From Sphaerimonospora mesophila NBRC 14179 = JCM 3151 (GTDB lineage: Bacteria > Actinomycetota > Actinomycetes > Streptosporangiales > Streptosporangiaceae), in the NCBI GenBank assembly GCA_001552515.1, contig BCRI01000055.1, positions 1 to 43,333 on the forward strand: DNA of 43,333 nucleotides, written 5' to 3'. The position numbers and the translations under genes are program-made. Shown piece by piece: positions 11,100 to 19,800 of the stretch (positions within the stretch are counted from its first letter, which is position 1; every line of letters starts with the position of its first letter). The notes beneath the pieces are model-generated. The model worked only from the letters and a program-made list of their open reading frames with translations. It ran no database searches and was not told the origin of the DNA.

Positions 11100-11934
11100 C
11101 GTGGGTCACCACCCTGAGCCTGCCCGAGCCGGTCGGGCCAGCGGTCTCGGGACGCAGCAGCGTCCACAGGTGATGGCGGTACTCGCCGAACGTCGGATCG
11201 GCCCGCAGGTCGCCCTCACGCGAGTCGAACGGGGTCTCGACGGTCGTCAGGATGCGGCCGGGCCGCGAGCTCATCACCGCGACCCGTTGGCCCAGGTAGA
11301 GCGCCTCGTCGATGCCGTGCGTGATGAAGACGACCGTTTTTCCGGTCTTCTCCCAGATGGTCAGCAGCTCTTCCTGGAGCGACTCCCGGGTCTGGGCGTC
11401 GAGCGCGGCGAACGGCTCGTCCATCAGCAGCACGTCGGGGTCGAAGGCGAGGCTGCGCGCGATCGCGACACGCTGGCGCATGCCGCCCGACAGCTCGTGC
11501 GGGTGGCGATGCTCGAATCCGCTCAGCCCGACCAGGTCGAGGTAGTGCCGGGCCAGCTCGGCGCGCTCCCGGCGTGGTACGGCCTTTGCCTCCAGGCCGA
11601 ACTCGATGTTGCTCAGCGCCGTACGCCACGGGAACAGCGCGTACTGCTGGAAGACGATGCCCCGGTCGAGGCCGGGCCCGGTGACCGGCGTGCCGTCGAT
11701 GACGATCTCCCCGGAGCTCGGCGAGGTGAGACCGGCGATCATCTCCAGGAGGGTGGACTTGCCGCAGCCGCTCGGGCCGACCAGGGTGAGGAACTCGCCC
11801 TCCCGCACGTCGAGGGTCACCCCGTCCATGGCGACGAACGGCGGCCCGCCGTCCGGCGAGTCGAACACCCGGCTCACCTCCCGGATGCCGATCTTCGTGC
11901 GCGTGGCGGTCCGGCTGTCGAGGGTGATGGTCAC
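11092..11934 (-). CDS. ABC transporter ATP-binding protein (SsuB/TauB-like)
   Basis: Protein of 280 aa. Walker A is GPSGCGKST (53-61), the Q-loop is FQQYALFPW, the signature is LSGGMRQR, Walker B is [12 protein letters not shown], and the switch His is in [10 protein letters not shown]. The Q-loop and MDEPFAALD wording are typical of nitrate/sulfonate/taurine importers. Start: a GTG whose GTGA overlaps the stop of the binding-protein gene. It energises the permease encoded directly downstream. Confidence 0.93.
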   Translation of the reverse strand: MTITLDSRTATRTKIGIREVSRVFDSPDGGPPFVAMDGVTLDVREGEFLTLVGPSGCGKSTLLEMIAGLTSPSSGEIVIDGTPVTGPGLDRGIVFQQYALFPWRTALSNIEFGLEAKAVPRRERAELARHYLDLVGLSGFEHRHPHELSGGMRQRVAIARSLAFDPDVLLMDEPFAALDAQTRESLQEELLTIWEKTGKTVVFITHGIDEALYLGQRVAVMSSRPGRILTTVETPFDSREGDLRADPTFGEYRHHLWTLLRPETAGPTGSGRLRVVTHDG

Positions 11935-12953
11935 GATCCGCTCCCGTCGGCGTAGGGGTTGAACTCGTTGGTGTAGAGGTCGGCGGGCTTCACCTGGCCG
12001 GGCCGGAGGTCGCCCTCGCGCAGCAGCCAGTCGATCCAGGTCTGGAACTCGCCCGCCGCGATGACCCCGCCGCGGCCGGCGACGCCGGAGCTCTTCCAGT
12101 AGGTGACGGCCTCGCCGTCCTCGCCCCGGCCGCGCCCCGCGATGATCCGTTCGTAGCGCGCGACGACCTCCTCCCGGGTGTGGGTCTGAGTCCAGGCGAC
12201 GGCCTTGGCGAAGCCGGTGACGAACTTCCTGACCGTGCCGGGGTTGCGGGCGATGAAGTCGTCGCGCATGACGACGGACCCGGCGGTGAACGGGCCGAAC
12301 AGGTCGATGTCGGCGAACAGCGGCCGCAGGCCCCCGCGTTCCAGCGCCTTGTCCTTGAGGATGCCGCCCAGCGTGCCGACGTCGAGCCGCCCCTGGCGGA
12401 GCGCCTGCTCGGTGTTGACCGGCGGCACGACGACGAGCTGGACCTGGTCGATCTCCTCCGGGGTCAGCCCGCCCCGCTTGAGATACTCCTTGATCACCGC
12501 CTCGTGGTGTGCCCCGAGGGTGTTGACGCCGATCTTCTTGCCGATGAGGTCGCGGGCGGTCCTGATCGGGCTGTCGGCCGTGACGTAGTAGCCGGAGAAG
12601 CTCCTGGCGTCGGAACCGTAGTAGCCGACCAGCGCCTTGATCGGCGCTCCGGCCGCCCTGAGCTTCACGATCGCGCCGTTGAACGCGCCGCCGACGTCGG
12701 TCTGGCCGGTGGCGACCGACTGGATGTCCTGCGGGCCCGAGGTGGTGTTGCCGATCCACCTGAGCCTGACTCCGTCGAGATAACCGAGGTCTTCGGCCAG
12801 CTCGGCGAAGGTGACCGCGCCGACGCTGCCCTGGTAGCGCAGCTCGGTCGTCTCGGCTCCGCCCGGCCCGGCCTCGGCCGTGCCGCACGCGGCCGAGGCG
12901 GCCAGTGCGGTCAGCGCCAGCAGGGGCGGCAGAGCATGTCTGATTTTGATCAC
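11931..12953 (-). CDS. ABC transporter substrate-binding lipoprotein (SsuA/TauA-like)
   Basis: Protein of 340 aa. The N-terminus has a basic start, a hydrophobic segment and a lipobox-like SAAC with Cys23, so it should be lipid-anchored outside the membrane. The mature part has the NMT1/SsuA-like binding fold (LRYQGSVGAVTFAELAEDLGYL, GGAFNGAIVKLRAAGAPIKALVGYYGSD, LIGKKIGVNTLGAHHEAVIKEYL, DVGTLGGILKDKALE). The ligand is probably an alkanesulfonate, sulfonate ester or similar organosulfur compound (inference). The GTG start is preceded by GAGGA. It is the first large gene of the operon, 176 bases after the Cys-rich leader ORF. Confidence 0.9.
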   Translation of the reverse strand: MIKIRHALPPLLALTALAASAACGTAEAGPGGAETTELRYQGSVGAVTFAELAEDLGYLDGVRLRWIGNTTSGPQDIQSVATGQTDVGGAFNGAIVKLRAAGAPIKALVGYYGSDARSFSGYYVTADSPIRTARDLIGKKIGVNTLGAHHEAVIKEYLKRGGLTPEEIDQVQLVVVPPVNTEQALRQGRLDVGTLGGILKDKALERGGLRPLFADIDLFGPFTAGSVVMRDDFIARNPGTVRKFVTGFAKAVAWTQTHTREEVVARYERIIAGRGRGEDGEAVTYWKSSGVAGRGGVIAAGEFQTWIDWLLREGDLRPGQVKPADLYTNEFNPYADGSGS

Positions 12954-12982
12954 GGAAATGAGTCCTCACTGGGAAAGGCGGA

Positions 12983-13010
12983 CATGCCGTGTCCCGTGGC
13001 GTACGGCATG
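12983..13010 (-). promoter_or_regulatory. hairpin in the leader RNA of the sulfur operon (candidate attenuator)
   Basis: CATGCCGT (12983-12990) and ACGGCATG (13003-13010) pair perfectly around a 12-base loop. A second copy of the same words, GCCGTACGGC with CATGGCCGT (about 13040-13055), can pair with the first set, so mutually exclusive structures are possible. They lie between the Cys-codon leader ORF and the first transporter gene; the hairpin ends about 30 bases before the GTG start and 15-20 bases before its ribosome-binding site. There is no U-tract. Control by ribosome stalling at Cys codons is inferred. Confidence 0.5.
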
Positions 13011-13129
13011 GCTCTGCGGAGCCCGGACGGCTCGCGCGGGCATGGCCGTACGGCACGAGGGACGGTGACAGGCGTGACCGGCCCGGCCGTAACGCCGCGG
13101 GGCACGGAGAGGCGGTCACGGGTGCGTGA

Positions 13130-13207
13130 TCAACAGCAACACTGCGCGCTGACGACGTGGCCGAAGTCCACGTGCCAGCGCCGGGTCAGGTAGAGGCACT
13201 GGCTCAT
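13130..13207 (-). CDS. leaderless 25-aa leader peptide ending in three cysteines
   Basis: The ORF runs from ATG (13205-13207) to TGA (13130-13132). The peptide begins MSQCLYLTRRWHVDF and ends SAQCCC; the last three codons are TGT TGC TGT. The RRxHxD...V.SA.C pattern matches short leader peptides found ahead of sulfur-assimilation genes in actinobacteria, and poly-Cys short ORFs are known in mycobacteria as cysteine-responsive attenuators. It has no ribosome-binding site; a strong promoter pair (TTGACT, 17 bases, TAACTT) ends 7 bases before the ATG, predicting a leaderless message. A second ATG lies two codons upstream in frame. It precedes the six-gene sulfur operon. When cysteine is scarce, stalling at the Cys codons should relieve attenuation (inference from the known systems). 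Confidence 0.8.
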   Translation of the reverse strand: MSQCLYLTRRWHVDFGHVVSAQCCC

Positions 13208-13214
13208 GGTCATC

Positions 13215-13243
13215 AAGTTACGGCCAGGGGAGGGCAAAGTCAA
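13215..13243 (-). promoter_or_regulatory. promoter of the sulfur operon leader
   Basis: On the minus strand TTGACT (13238-13243) and TAACTT (13215-13220) are separated by exactly 17 bases. The predicted start falls on or next to the A of the leader-peptide ATG at 13207. Confidence 0.7.
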
Positions 13244-13248
13244 TATTA

Positions 13249-13265
13249 CCTACTTGGAAAGTAGG
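13249..13265. promoter_or_regulatory. perfect inverted repeat beside the sulfur operon promoter
   Basis: CCTACTT (13249-13255) and AAGTAGG (13259-13265) flank GGA. It lies directly upstream of the -35 hexamer of the minus-strand promoter and about 80 bases from the argG promoter. The position suits an activator or a repressor of the sulfur operon; the protein that binds it is not identified. Confidence 0.5.
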
Positions 13266-13314
13266 GTTTACCTTGACCGCATTCTCGCCGAGCCGACTCC
13301 GACACCACGCCCCG

Positions 13315-14804
<1,490 letters not shown>

Positions 14805-14819
14805 AGCGCGGCCTGGGTG

Positions 14820-14953
14820 AAGCGCGTTCCGTCCGAAACGTGTTGTGTTCGAAACGCGTTCTGTTCAAAGCGCGTTCTGTTCAAAGCGCGTTCTGTTGGA
14901 AGCGCGTTCCGTTCGTTCAGGGCGCGTCCCGTCGTTCAGGGCGCGTCCCGCGG
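14820..14953. repeat. 16-bp tandem repeat (about six units) plus two 19-bp units
   Basis: Six consecutive 16-base units related to AAGCGCGTTCTGTTCA start at 14820, 14836, 14852, 14868, 14884 and 14900, differing at 1-5 positions. Two 19-base units, TTCAGGGCGCGTCCCGTCG and TTCAGGGCGCGTCCCGCGG, follow (14916-14953). The array fills the gap between the argG stop and the stop of the convergent small gene. No ORF in it is convincing. A transcription-stop or slippage-generated minisatellite role is possible. Confidence 0.85.
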
Positions 14954-14959
14954 AGGCGA

Positions 14960-15436
14960 TCACGGCTTCGGACCGTCCAGCACCTGGGCGACGATCTCGG
15001 CCGCGATCGCCTCCGCGTCCCTGCCCTGATTCGCCTCGATGACCTCCCGGATCCGCGCGGTCATGCGCAGATCGGCCTGCGAGGCATCCCCGATGTGCCG
15101 CCCGGCCACCGCGACGGCGGCCGCGAGTTCGTAGGCCTCAGCAGGGCCGAGGCCCTGCGGGTCGACCTCCACGAGGACGCGGGCGCCGTTCTTCGGCGAG
15201 ACCCGGACCCGCCACCGACCCGATGAGGACGAGACCGACAGGCTCTCCTTCCGCAGGGACGGCGGAAACAGCACGACGGCCATCCTGCCCGCCGCCGCGA
15301 GGACCCGCTCGGCGAGTCGTCGCGTGTCCTTCTTCGCGACGACGATCCTCCCGGTGTGGTTGATGATGCTCACGCAGTCACCGGTGTCGGCGACGGCGAT
15401 GCGCTCACCGTCGGCTTGGTCGTAGATGGCGCTCAT
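14960..15436 (-). CDS. hypothetical protein, 158 aa
   Basis: I do not recognise a family. The protein begins MSAIYDQADGERIAVADTG, has a hydrophilic, beta-rich first part (GDCVSIINHTGRIVVAKKD, WRVRVSPKNGARVLVEVD) and a helical C-terminal part (EAYELAAAVAVAGRHIG, RMTARIREVIEANQGRDAEAIAAEIVAQVLDG). There is no signal peptide or membrane segment. The ATG at 15434-15436 follows GAGGAGA by about 11 bases; a longer start 20 codons upstream has no such site. It converges on argG across a tandem repeat. Confidence 0.65.
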   Translation of the reverse strand: MSAIYDQADGERIAVADTGDCVSIINHTGRIVVAKKDTRRLAERVLAAAGRMAVVLFPPSLRKESLSVSSSSGRWRVRVSPKNGARVLVEVDPQGLGPAEAYELAAAVAVAGRHIGDASQADLRMTARIREVIEANQGRDAEAIAAEIVAQVLDGPKP

Positions 15437-15544
15437 GCGGCGGGGGTCTCCTCGGATCTCGAAGGAAGCATGCCGCGCTCGGCACCGCTTGGCCAATCAC
15501 CCACCGGCAGGATACGATCATGAGAACTGCCTGAACGGCGACGC

Positions 15545-15718
15545 CTAAACATGCTCGGAGACCAGCACCGCGTGGGTCCCCGGCTCGACGGCCTCGAAGC
15601 ATGGGGAACGTCGCCCGGATAGGAGACGTAGTCGCCGGGGCGGAGTTCCACCGGTTCGTCGGCGACCCCGACCAGTGCCCGGCCCGCGCTCAGCACGACG
15701 TGCTCCACCACGCCCGGG
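15545..15718 (-). pseudogene. C-terminal remnant of a cupin-type (XRE-cupin-like) regulator, frameshifted
   Basis: Reading leftwards the frame gives APGVVEHVVLSAGRALVGV, DEPVELRPGDYVSYPGDVPHA, the C-terminal cupin of small XRE-cupin regulators. After PHA one base is missing, and the family ending FEAVEPGTHAVLVSEHV* is found in the next frame (stop 15545-15547). The N-terminal part with the DNA-binding domain is absent: upstream sequence switches abruptly into the C-terminus of azlC on the other strand. So it is broken twice, by a deletion and by a frameshift. Confidence 0.75.
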
Positions 15719-15829
15719 GCCGTTCTCGCGCTGATCGCCACCCCGTTCCTGCCCGCCGGGCTTCCCGTACTGCTGGCCCTGGCCGGGCCGGTGCTCTTCG
15801 TCGCCAGGCCCGAGGAGGCGTCCCCGTGA
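15719..15829 (+). pseudogene. C-terminal remnant of azlC (branched-chain amino acid exporter large subunit)
   Basis: The frame AVLALIATPFLPAGLPVLLA...RPEEASP* ends in TGA (15827-15829), overlapping the azlD start as GTGA, the usual azlC-azlD junction. Only about 37 codons of some 230 remain; the 5' part and promoter are gone, replaced by the cupin-regulator remnant on the opposite strand. XRE-cupin regulators are often divergent from azlCD, so one internal deletion of the intergenic region and both 5' ends explains the arrangement. Confidence 0.75.
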
Positions 15830-16143
15830 ACGTGCCGCTGGTCGGCTCGATGCTCGCGCTCGCCGTCGGAACGTACGCCTGCCGGCTCGCCGGCCCGGCG
15901 CTGCGCTCGCGGATCGATTTTCCGCCCCGGGTGGAGAAACTGCTGGAGATGGGAGCCGTGGTTCTGCTCGCCGCGCTGGCGCTGACCATGGCACTGACCG
16001 AGGAGCAGGGCCTCGCGGGCGTCGCCTGGCCGGCCGGGGTGCTGGCCGGTGGCGTCCTCGCCTGGCGCCGGGCGCCGTTCCTGCCGGTCGTCCTCACGGC
16101 CGCGGGTGTCACCGCCCTGCTGCGCCTCCTCGGCGTCCCGTGA
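15826..16143 (+). CDS. azlD: AzlD-family small membrane protein
   Basis: Protein of 105 aa with about four hydrophobic segments (LVGSMLALAVGTYACRLAG, MGAVVLLAALALTMAL, AGVLAGGVLAWRRAPFLPVVLTAAGVTALLRLLG). The start is a GTG with GAGGAGG 7-12 bases upstream. AzlD is the small partner of AzlC in branched-chain amino acid export. Because azlC is deleted here apart from its last codons, azlD is intact but probably orphaned and may lack a promoter. Confidence 0.85.
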   Translation: MNVPLVGSMLALAVGTYACRLAGPALRSRIDFPPRVEKLLEMGAVVLLAALALTMALTEEQGLAGVAWPAGVLAGGVLAWRRAPFLPVVLTAAGVTALLRLLGVP

Positions 16144-16328
16144 CCGCGGATCAGGACGCTCGTCGCATCTCTCGGCCGAGGAAGGGCCGGGTCCGGGTCA
16201 CCCTGGCAAGCGTGTCGCTCCTGGTGCCTGCCACGGCGGGCACGGTCGCGGCGGCCGTCCCGCCGCACGCGGCACGCCGGTCTCGTCTCATAATCGAAAT
16301 TTGCCGAGCCGGAGGCCCAGCGACTTCG

Positions 16329-17432
16329 ATGAACCCCGTGTCCCGTACGTTCTCCACGACCGCAGGCCGACGTCGGCCGGTCATCCGAAACATCGCGATC
16401 GCCCTGGCGGTCATCGTTCTCGGCCCGTTGGCGCTGTCCGGCTGCACCGGATCGGCCGAGCCGTTATCGCTGCCACCCGCCGGGGTGTACGACCACGAGG
16501 CGGCGGACGAGGACTCTCGGGCCGTGCCCGTTCCGGCCGGCGGCACCGCCGAAGCCGTCACCCGGCCGTTGACGGAGGCCGGCTGGTTCTGTGCGCAGGT
16601 CCGGGCCAATGCGGACGGCCGTGCCCTGTGGTGCAGGATCGGTCACCGCGACGAGGCGGACACGGTCCATCCCCAGGTGGCGTACTTCCTGCTCGATCGT
16701 GACGATCGGCTCGCCTGGGCGTGGTTCCCGCGTGCCGAGTATTTTTCCGGGGACCGGCGGATAGGTGATCAGGTCGCCGATGCCGCGGGACCGGCGCTGG
16801 CCGCGGTCTGGTCCGACGCCGGTGATCGCGTACGGCGGGAGATCGAGGATTTCCATCGTGACCTTCGTGGCCCGTTGGAGCAGGGAACCGGCGAGATCCC
16901 CCGCATCGCCTGGCGGGACCGGCATGCGGACTACCACTATTCCGCGCTCGACGGACTGTTCGTCACCGCCCGGGATGTCTCCGTACGCCGCTGGCCGTTC
17001 GGCGCCGAGCACTACGCGACCACGATGAGCTCCGCCGTCGACGACCTTCTGGCCGGTGGCTACGACTGCTTCTATCCGCCTCAGACATCCTGCAACCGGG
17101 TCCAGTCCAACGGCTACTTCCGGGTCGCCCTCCGCGGTGATCAGATCGTCTCGGCCTGGTTCGGCATCGGCAGCCTGATCGAGTCGGGACGGCAACGGCA
17201 TCCGCTGAGCGAGGAGTTCCCGCACGGGCTCACCTTTCTGACCGAGGCGGTCCGCCGTCCGGTGACCGAGCGCATCGAACAGTCGCGGCGGTCCGGCACC
17301 GGCTTCGCCGGCATCGTGGCCGGCACGGTGGTGATCATCGACGCGCGTCGAGGCGCTGTCGGCAAGGGCGAGCTCGTGGCGTACTTCGACATCCAGATCG
17401 GCGCACCGCTGGCGGCGACGCTACCGGTTTGA
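16329..17432 (+). CDS. lipoprotein of unknown function
   Basis: Protein of 367 aa. A basic N-region (TTAGRRRPVIRN), a hydrophobic stretch and the lipobox LSGC (Cys about 39) mark it as a lipoprotein. The frame is open back to a GTG overlapping the azlD stop (16140), but that would put the lipobox near residue 100, so the ATG at 16329 is preferred; CATAAT (16289-16294) could be its -10. The mature part has no family I recognise; it contains two Cys pairs (WFCAQVRANADGRALWC, YDCFYPPQTSCN) and several Trp/Tyr-rich strands, as in extracellular globular proteins. Confidence 0.75.
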   Translation: MNPVSRTFSTTAGRRRPVIRNIAIALAVIVLGPLALSGCTGSAEPLSLPPAGVYDHEAADEDSRAVPVPAGGTAEAVTRPLTEAGWFCAQVRANADGRALWCRIGHRDEADTVHPQVAYFLLDRDDRLAWAWFPRAEYFSGDRRIGDQVADAAGPALAAVWSDAGDRVRREIEDFHRDLRGPLEQGTGEIPRIAWRDRHADYHYSALDGLFVTARDVSVRRWPFGAEHYATTMSSAVDDLLAGGYDCFYPPQTSCNRVQSNGYFRVALRGDQIVSAWFGIGSLIESGRQRHPLSEEFPHGLTFLTEAVRRPVTERIEQSRRSGTGFAGIVAGTVVIIDARRGAVGKGELVAYFDIQIGAPLAATLPV

Positions 17433-17504
17433 TCCTGCCGCTCGTCGGGCCCCTCGCATGCCGCGGGAACCCGCAAAGGCCACTCGTCGGCAGCCGGAAT
17501 CCCG

Positions 17505-17533
17505 TTGATCACATCGTCGGCCGTGTCTAGCGT
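17505..17533 (+). promoter_or_regulatory. promoter of the exonuclease gene, leaderless
   Basis: TTGATC (17505-17510) and TAGCGT (17528-17533) are separated by 17 bases; the ATG follows 7 bases after the -10, with no ribosome-binding site. Confidence 0.55.
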
Positions 17534-17540
17534 GGCCCGC

Positions 17541-18116
17541 ATGGCGAAACTCCCCGAGCTCTACGTGGCCGTCGACGTGGAAGCGGACGGGCCCATCCCA
17601 GGGCCGTACAGCATGATCTCCCTCGGCATGGCCGTCGTCGGCCGCCCCGACCTCACCTTCTACACCGAGCTGCGGCCGATCTCCGACGAGTTCGTGCCGG
17701 AGGCTCTGGCCGTCTCCGGGCTCGACCGTGAGCGCCTGCTCCGGGAGGCTCCCACGGCCGAGCAGGCCATGACCTCCGCCGCGCGCTGGATCAACGACCT
17801 GCGCCGGATCGGCCGTCCCGTCTTCCTTGCCGGTCCCGCCGTCTTCGACGGGATGTTCGTGCACTGGTACTTCATGCGCTTCCTCGGCAAGAGCCCCTTC
17901 AACGCCTCGGGAGCGGGCCTCGACCTGCGCAGTTACTGGATGGGCCGGACCGGCTGTGAGTGGGCCGGCTCACGCAAGGCCATGATCATAAAGCAGCTGG
18001 GGATCACCGACCTCACGCACACCCACCACGCCGGTGAGGACGCCGCCGAACTGGCCCAGGTCTTCGAAGCCATCCTGAAAAGCCGGCAGAGCCGGGAGAC
18101 CGACTCAAGCTCCTGA
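17541..18116 (+). CDS. 3'-5' exonuclease-like protein (DEDD/RNase T-like fold)
   Basis: Protein of 191 aa. The Exo I motif is VAVDVEADGPIPGPYSMISLG (9-29), with the metal-binding D..E pair. Exo II-like residues are near FLAGPAVFDGMFVHWYFMRF, and THTHHAGEDAAELAQVFEAIL supplies the H....D of Exo III. This fits DEDDh exonucleases that remove nucleotides from nucleic acid 3' ends; the natural substrate is unknown. It is a single domain and has no polymerase or helicase neighbours. A promoter pair places the transcript start at the ATG. Confidence 0.85.
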   Translation: MAKLPELYVAVDVEADGPIPGPYSMISLGMAVVGRPDLTFYTELRPISDEFVPEALAVSGLDRERLLREAPTAEQAMTSAARWINDLRRIGRPVFLAGPAVFDGMFVHWYFMRFLGKSPFNASGAGLDLRSYWMGRTGCEWAGSRKAMIIKQLGITDLTHTHHAGEDAAELAQVFEAILKSRQSRETDSSS

Positions 18117-18158
18117 CGGAGGGAGAGATCCGCAACCGGCCCGACCTACACTCCTCCC

Positions 18159-18575
18159 GTGTCAGAGCACCCCCTCCTCGTGCTGGTCCCCATCGGCCTG
18201 ATCCTCAGCCTGACAGGGGCCGGAATGATGATCTACGCATGGAACTTCCGCAGGCGGGCGCAGCGCGCCGAGGGTCAGGTCGTACGTCTGCGGCAGGGCA
18301 GGCGCGCACGCAGCGGCGGCGCCCTTTACTACCCGATCATCCGCTTCACCACGGCCTACGGTCGGCAGGTCGAGGCCGAAGCCCCCTTCGGCACCAACCC
18401 GCCACCCGCGCTGCGCGGCCAGCAGGTGCCGCTGCTGTACGACCCGGCCAGGCCCACCCGGGTCCGCATCGACAACACGGTGGGACGGGGAATGCTCCAC
18501 GGCCTGATCTGCCTCGTGTCGGGCATCACGGCGTTCGCCATCGGAGTCGCGATCGCCTTCACGCAGGTGCTGTGA
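18159..18575 (+). CDS. DUF3592-type membrane protein
   Basis: Protein of 138 aa with a membrane segment at each end (LLVLVPIGLILSLTGAGMMIYAW; MLHGLICLVSGITAFAIGVAIAF) and a soluble loop (AEGQVVRLRQGRR, YYPIIRFTTAYGRQVEAEAPFGTNPP, VPLLYDPARPTRVRID). This layout and wording match DUF3592 proteins, whose function is unknown. The GTG start has TACACT (18147-18152) 6 bases upstream and no ribosome-binding site, suggesting a leaderless message. Confidence 0.8.
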   Translation: MSEHPLLVLVPIGLILSLTGAGMMIYAWNFRRRAQRAEGQVVRLRQGRRARSGGALYYPIIRFTTAYGRQVEAEAPFGTNPPPALRGQQVPLLYDPARPTRVRIDNTVGRGMLHGLICLVSGITAFAIGVAIAFTQVL

Positions 18576-18642
18576 TCACCGTTGGCCGCAGAGGCCGCTC
18601 AGGCGTCCGGGCCGGAACTAACGCGGCGTAACCATGGCTGGT

Positions 18643-18975
18643 CTAACCTTCCGGGTAGAAGAGGAAAAGCGTGCAGCCCGTGGTCGTCTGCGGGACATGC
18701 GAAGAACCTGCGGGGGCGTGGATGAAGGAGCCGGCCGGGTAGTCCCGGTCACCGTCGTTGAAGACGCCGGAGACCACGAAGACCTCCTCGGGACCCGGTT
18801 CGTGGACATCGACCCCCTGCCAACAGGTGTTCGCGTCCATCTCCAGCACGCAGGCCTTCGCCCCGTTGTCCCCGGTCCACAGCAGTCGCACGCGGATGCC
18901 GGGGAAGAGTTCACGGACCGGGGCGTCCTGGATGGCGGACCACACAGAGGCGGGCATGTCCTGTTCTGTCGTCAT
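18643..18975 (-). CDS. cupin-domain protein (ChrR-like)
   Basis: Protein of 110 aa. A single cupin: FPGIRVRLLWTGDNGAKACVLEMDANTCWQ, HEPGPEEVFVVSGVFNDGDRDYPAGSFIHAPAGSSHVPQT. The spacing of H, E and H residues fits the metal site of ChrR cupin-like domains. It lacks the zinc-binding anti-sigma part of full ChrR. It is divergent from the DJ-1/GlxA-like gene, with 70 bases between the starts. Confidence 0.85.
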   Translation of the reverse strand: MTTEQDMPASVWSAIQDAPVRELFPGIRVRLLWTGDNGAKACVLEMDANTCWQGVDVHEPGPEEVFVVSGVFNDGDRDYPAGSFIHAPAGSSHVPQTTTGCTLFLFYPEG

Positions 18976-19045
18976 GTGACCAGCCTGGCGATCAGCCGCT
19001 GCTCAGCCGAGTGTCGGGAAAGACATCGTGCGGTACTTTCCTGCC

Positions 19046-19699
19046 ATGCATCACGTAGTGGCACTCATCCGCCCACCGCAATCGACCTTCGAACTCGCCT
19101 GCACGGCCCAGGTGTTCGGGATCAAGCGGTCAGGACTTCCGACACGGTACGCCTTCGGCGTATGCACGGAACGCCCAGGCAGGGTCGCGACACACGCCGG
19201 CTACGACATGCTCGTGACCGACGGACTGGACGCACTCGACCGGGCGGACACCGTGGTCGTCCCGGGCTGGCTGCCCACCGGGGAGCCGCCCTCACCCGCG
19301 GTCATCGAGGCGCTGCGCCGCGCGCACTCCTGCGGAGCACGGGTGGTCAGCATCTGCTCCGGCGTGTTCGCGCTGGCGCACGCCGGTCTGCTGGACGGAC
19401 GACGGGCGACCACCCACTGGGGGCTGGCGGACGAACTCGCCGCGCGCTTCCCGCATATCCGCGTCGACCCGGATGTGCTGTATGTGGACCATGGTGACGT
19501 GGCCACCAGCGCCGGCGCCGGGGCCGGATTCGATCTGTGCATGCACCTGGTCCGCACCGACCAGGGCGCCCGGTACGCCGCGCACATCGCACGCACCATG
19601 GTCATGCCGCCCCATCGCGAGGGCGGGCAGTTGCAGTACTCGGCGCCGCCACACCCCGGGCAGATCGGCGACACGCTCGCGCCGACCGGCTTCCTCTGA
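19046..19699 (+). CDS. DJ-1/PfpI-domain protein, GlxA-like regulator without its HTH
   Basis: Protein of 217 aa. The whole length is the class I glutamine-amidotransferase-like sensor domain of GlxA/FtrA transcription factors: PPQSTFELACTAQVFGI, ADTVVVPGWLPTG, VSICSGVFALAHAGLLDGRRATTHW (nucleophile-elbow Cys), and DVATSAGAGAGFDLCMHLVR. Full regulators are about 320 aa and continue after PPHREGGQ into an AraC-type DNA-binding domain. Here the frame stops 20 residues later and no HTH sequence is seen in the following 100 bases. TACTTT ends 6 bases before the ATG, so the message may be leaderless. Either a truncated regulator or a stand-alone sensor or enzyme. Confidence 0.8.
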   Translation: MHHVVALIRPPQSTFELACTAQVFGIKRSGLPTRYAFGVCTERPGRVATHAGYDMLVTDGLDALDRADTVVVPGWLPTGEPPSPAVIEALRRAHSCGARVVSICSGVFALAHAGLLDGRRATTHWGLADELAARFPHIRVDPDVLYVDHGDVATSAGAGAGFDLCMHLVRTDQGARYAAHIARTMVMPPHREGGQLQYSAPPHPGQIGDTLAPTGFL

Positions 19700-19800
19700 C
19701 CTGAGCCAGGAAATACGTCAGGACGTACGTCGAGCTCGTCGAGAGGTGAACGGGCCGACTCTCCACCGAGTTCCCCTATCCCTGAGAGGCAGCGCGCAGG

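Noticed and set aside
14820-14953. Possible CRISPR array
   Set aside because: The repeats are directly adjacent with no unique spacers, and no cas genes are nearby.
14817-15029. ORFs within the 16-bp tandem repeat
   Set aside because: Tandem repeats stay open by chance; the frames give Cys/Arg/Ser-rich products with no start signal, and three frames are open at once.
16140-16328. Extended start of the lipoprotein gene at a GTG overlapping azlD
   Set aside because: It would place the signal peptide and lipobox about 100 residues inside the protein; the ATG at 16329 gives a normal lipoprotein.
18634-19497. 287-codon plus-strand frame across the cupin and DJ-1 genes
   Set aside because: It overlaps two convincingly coding frames and changes to an Arg/His-rich composition typical of a shadow.
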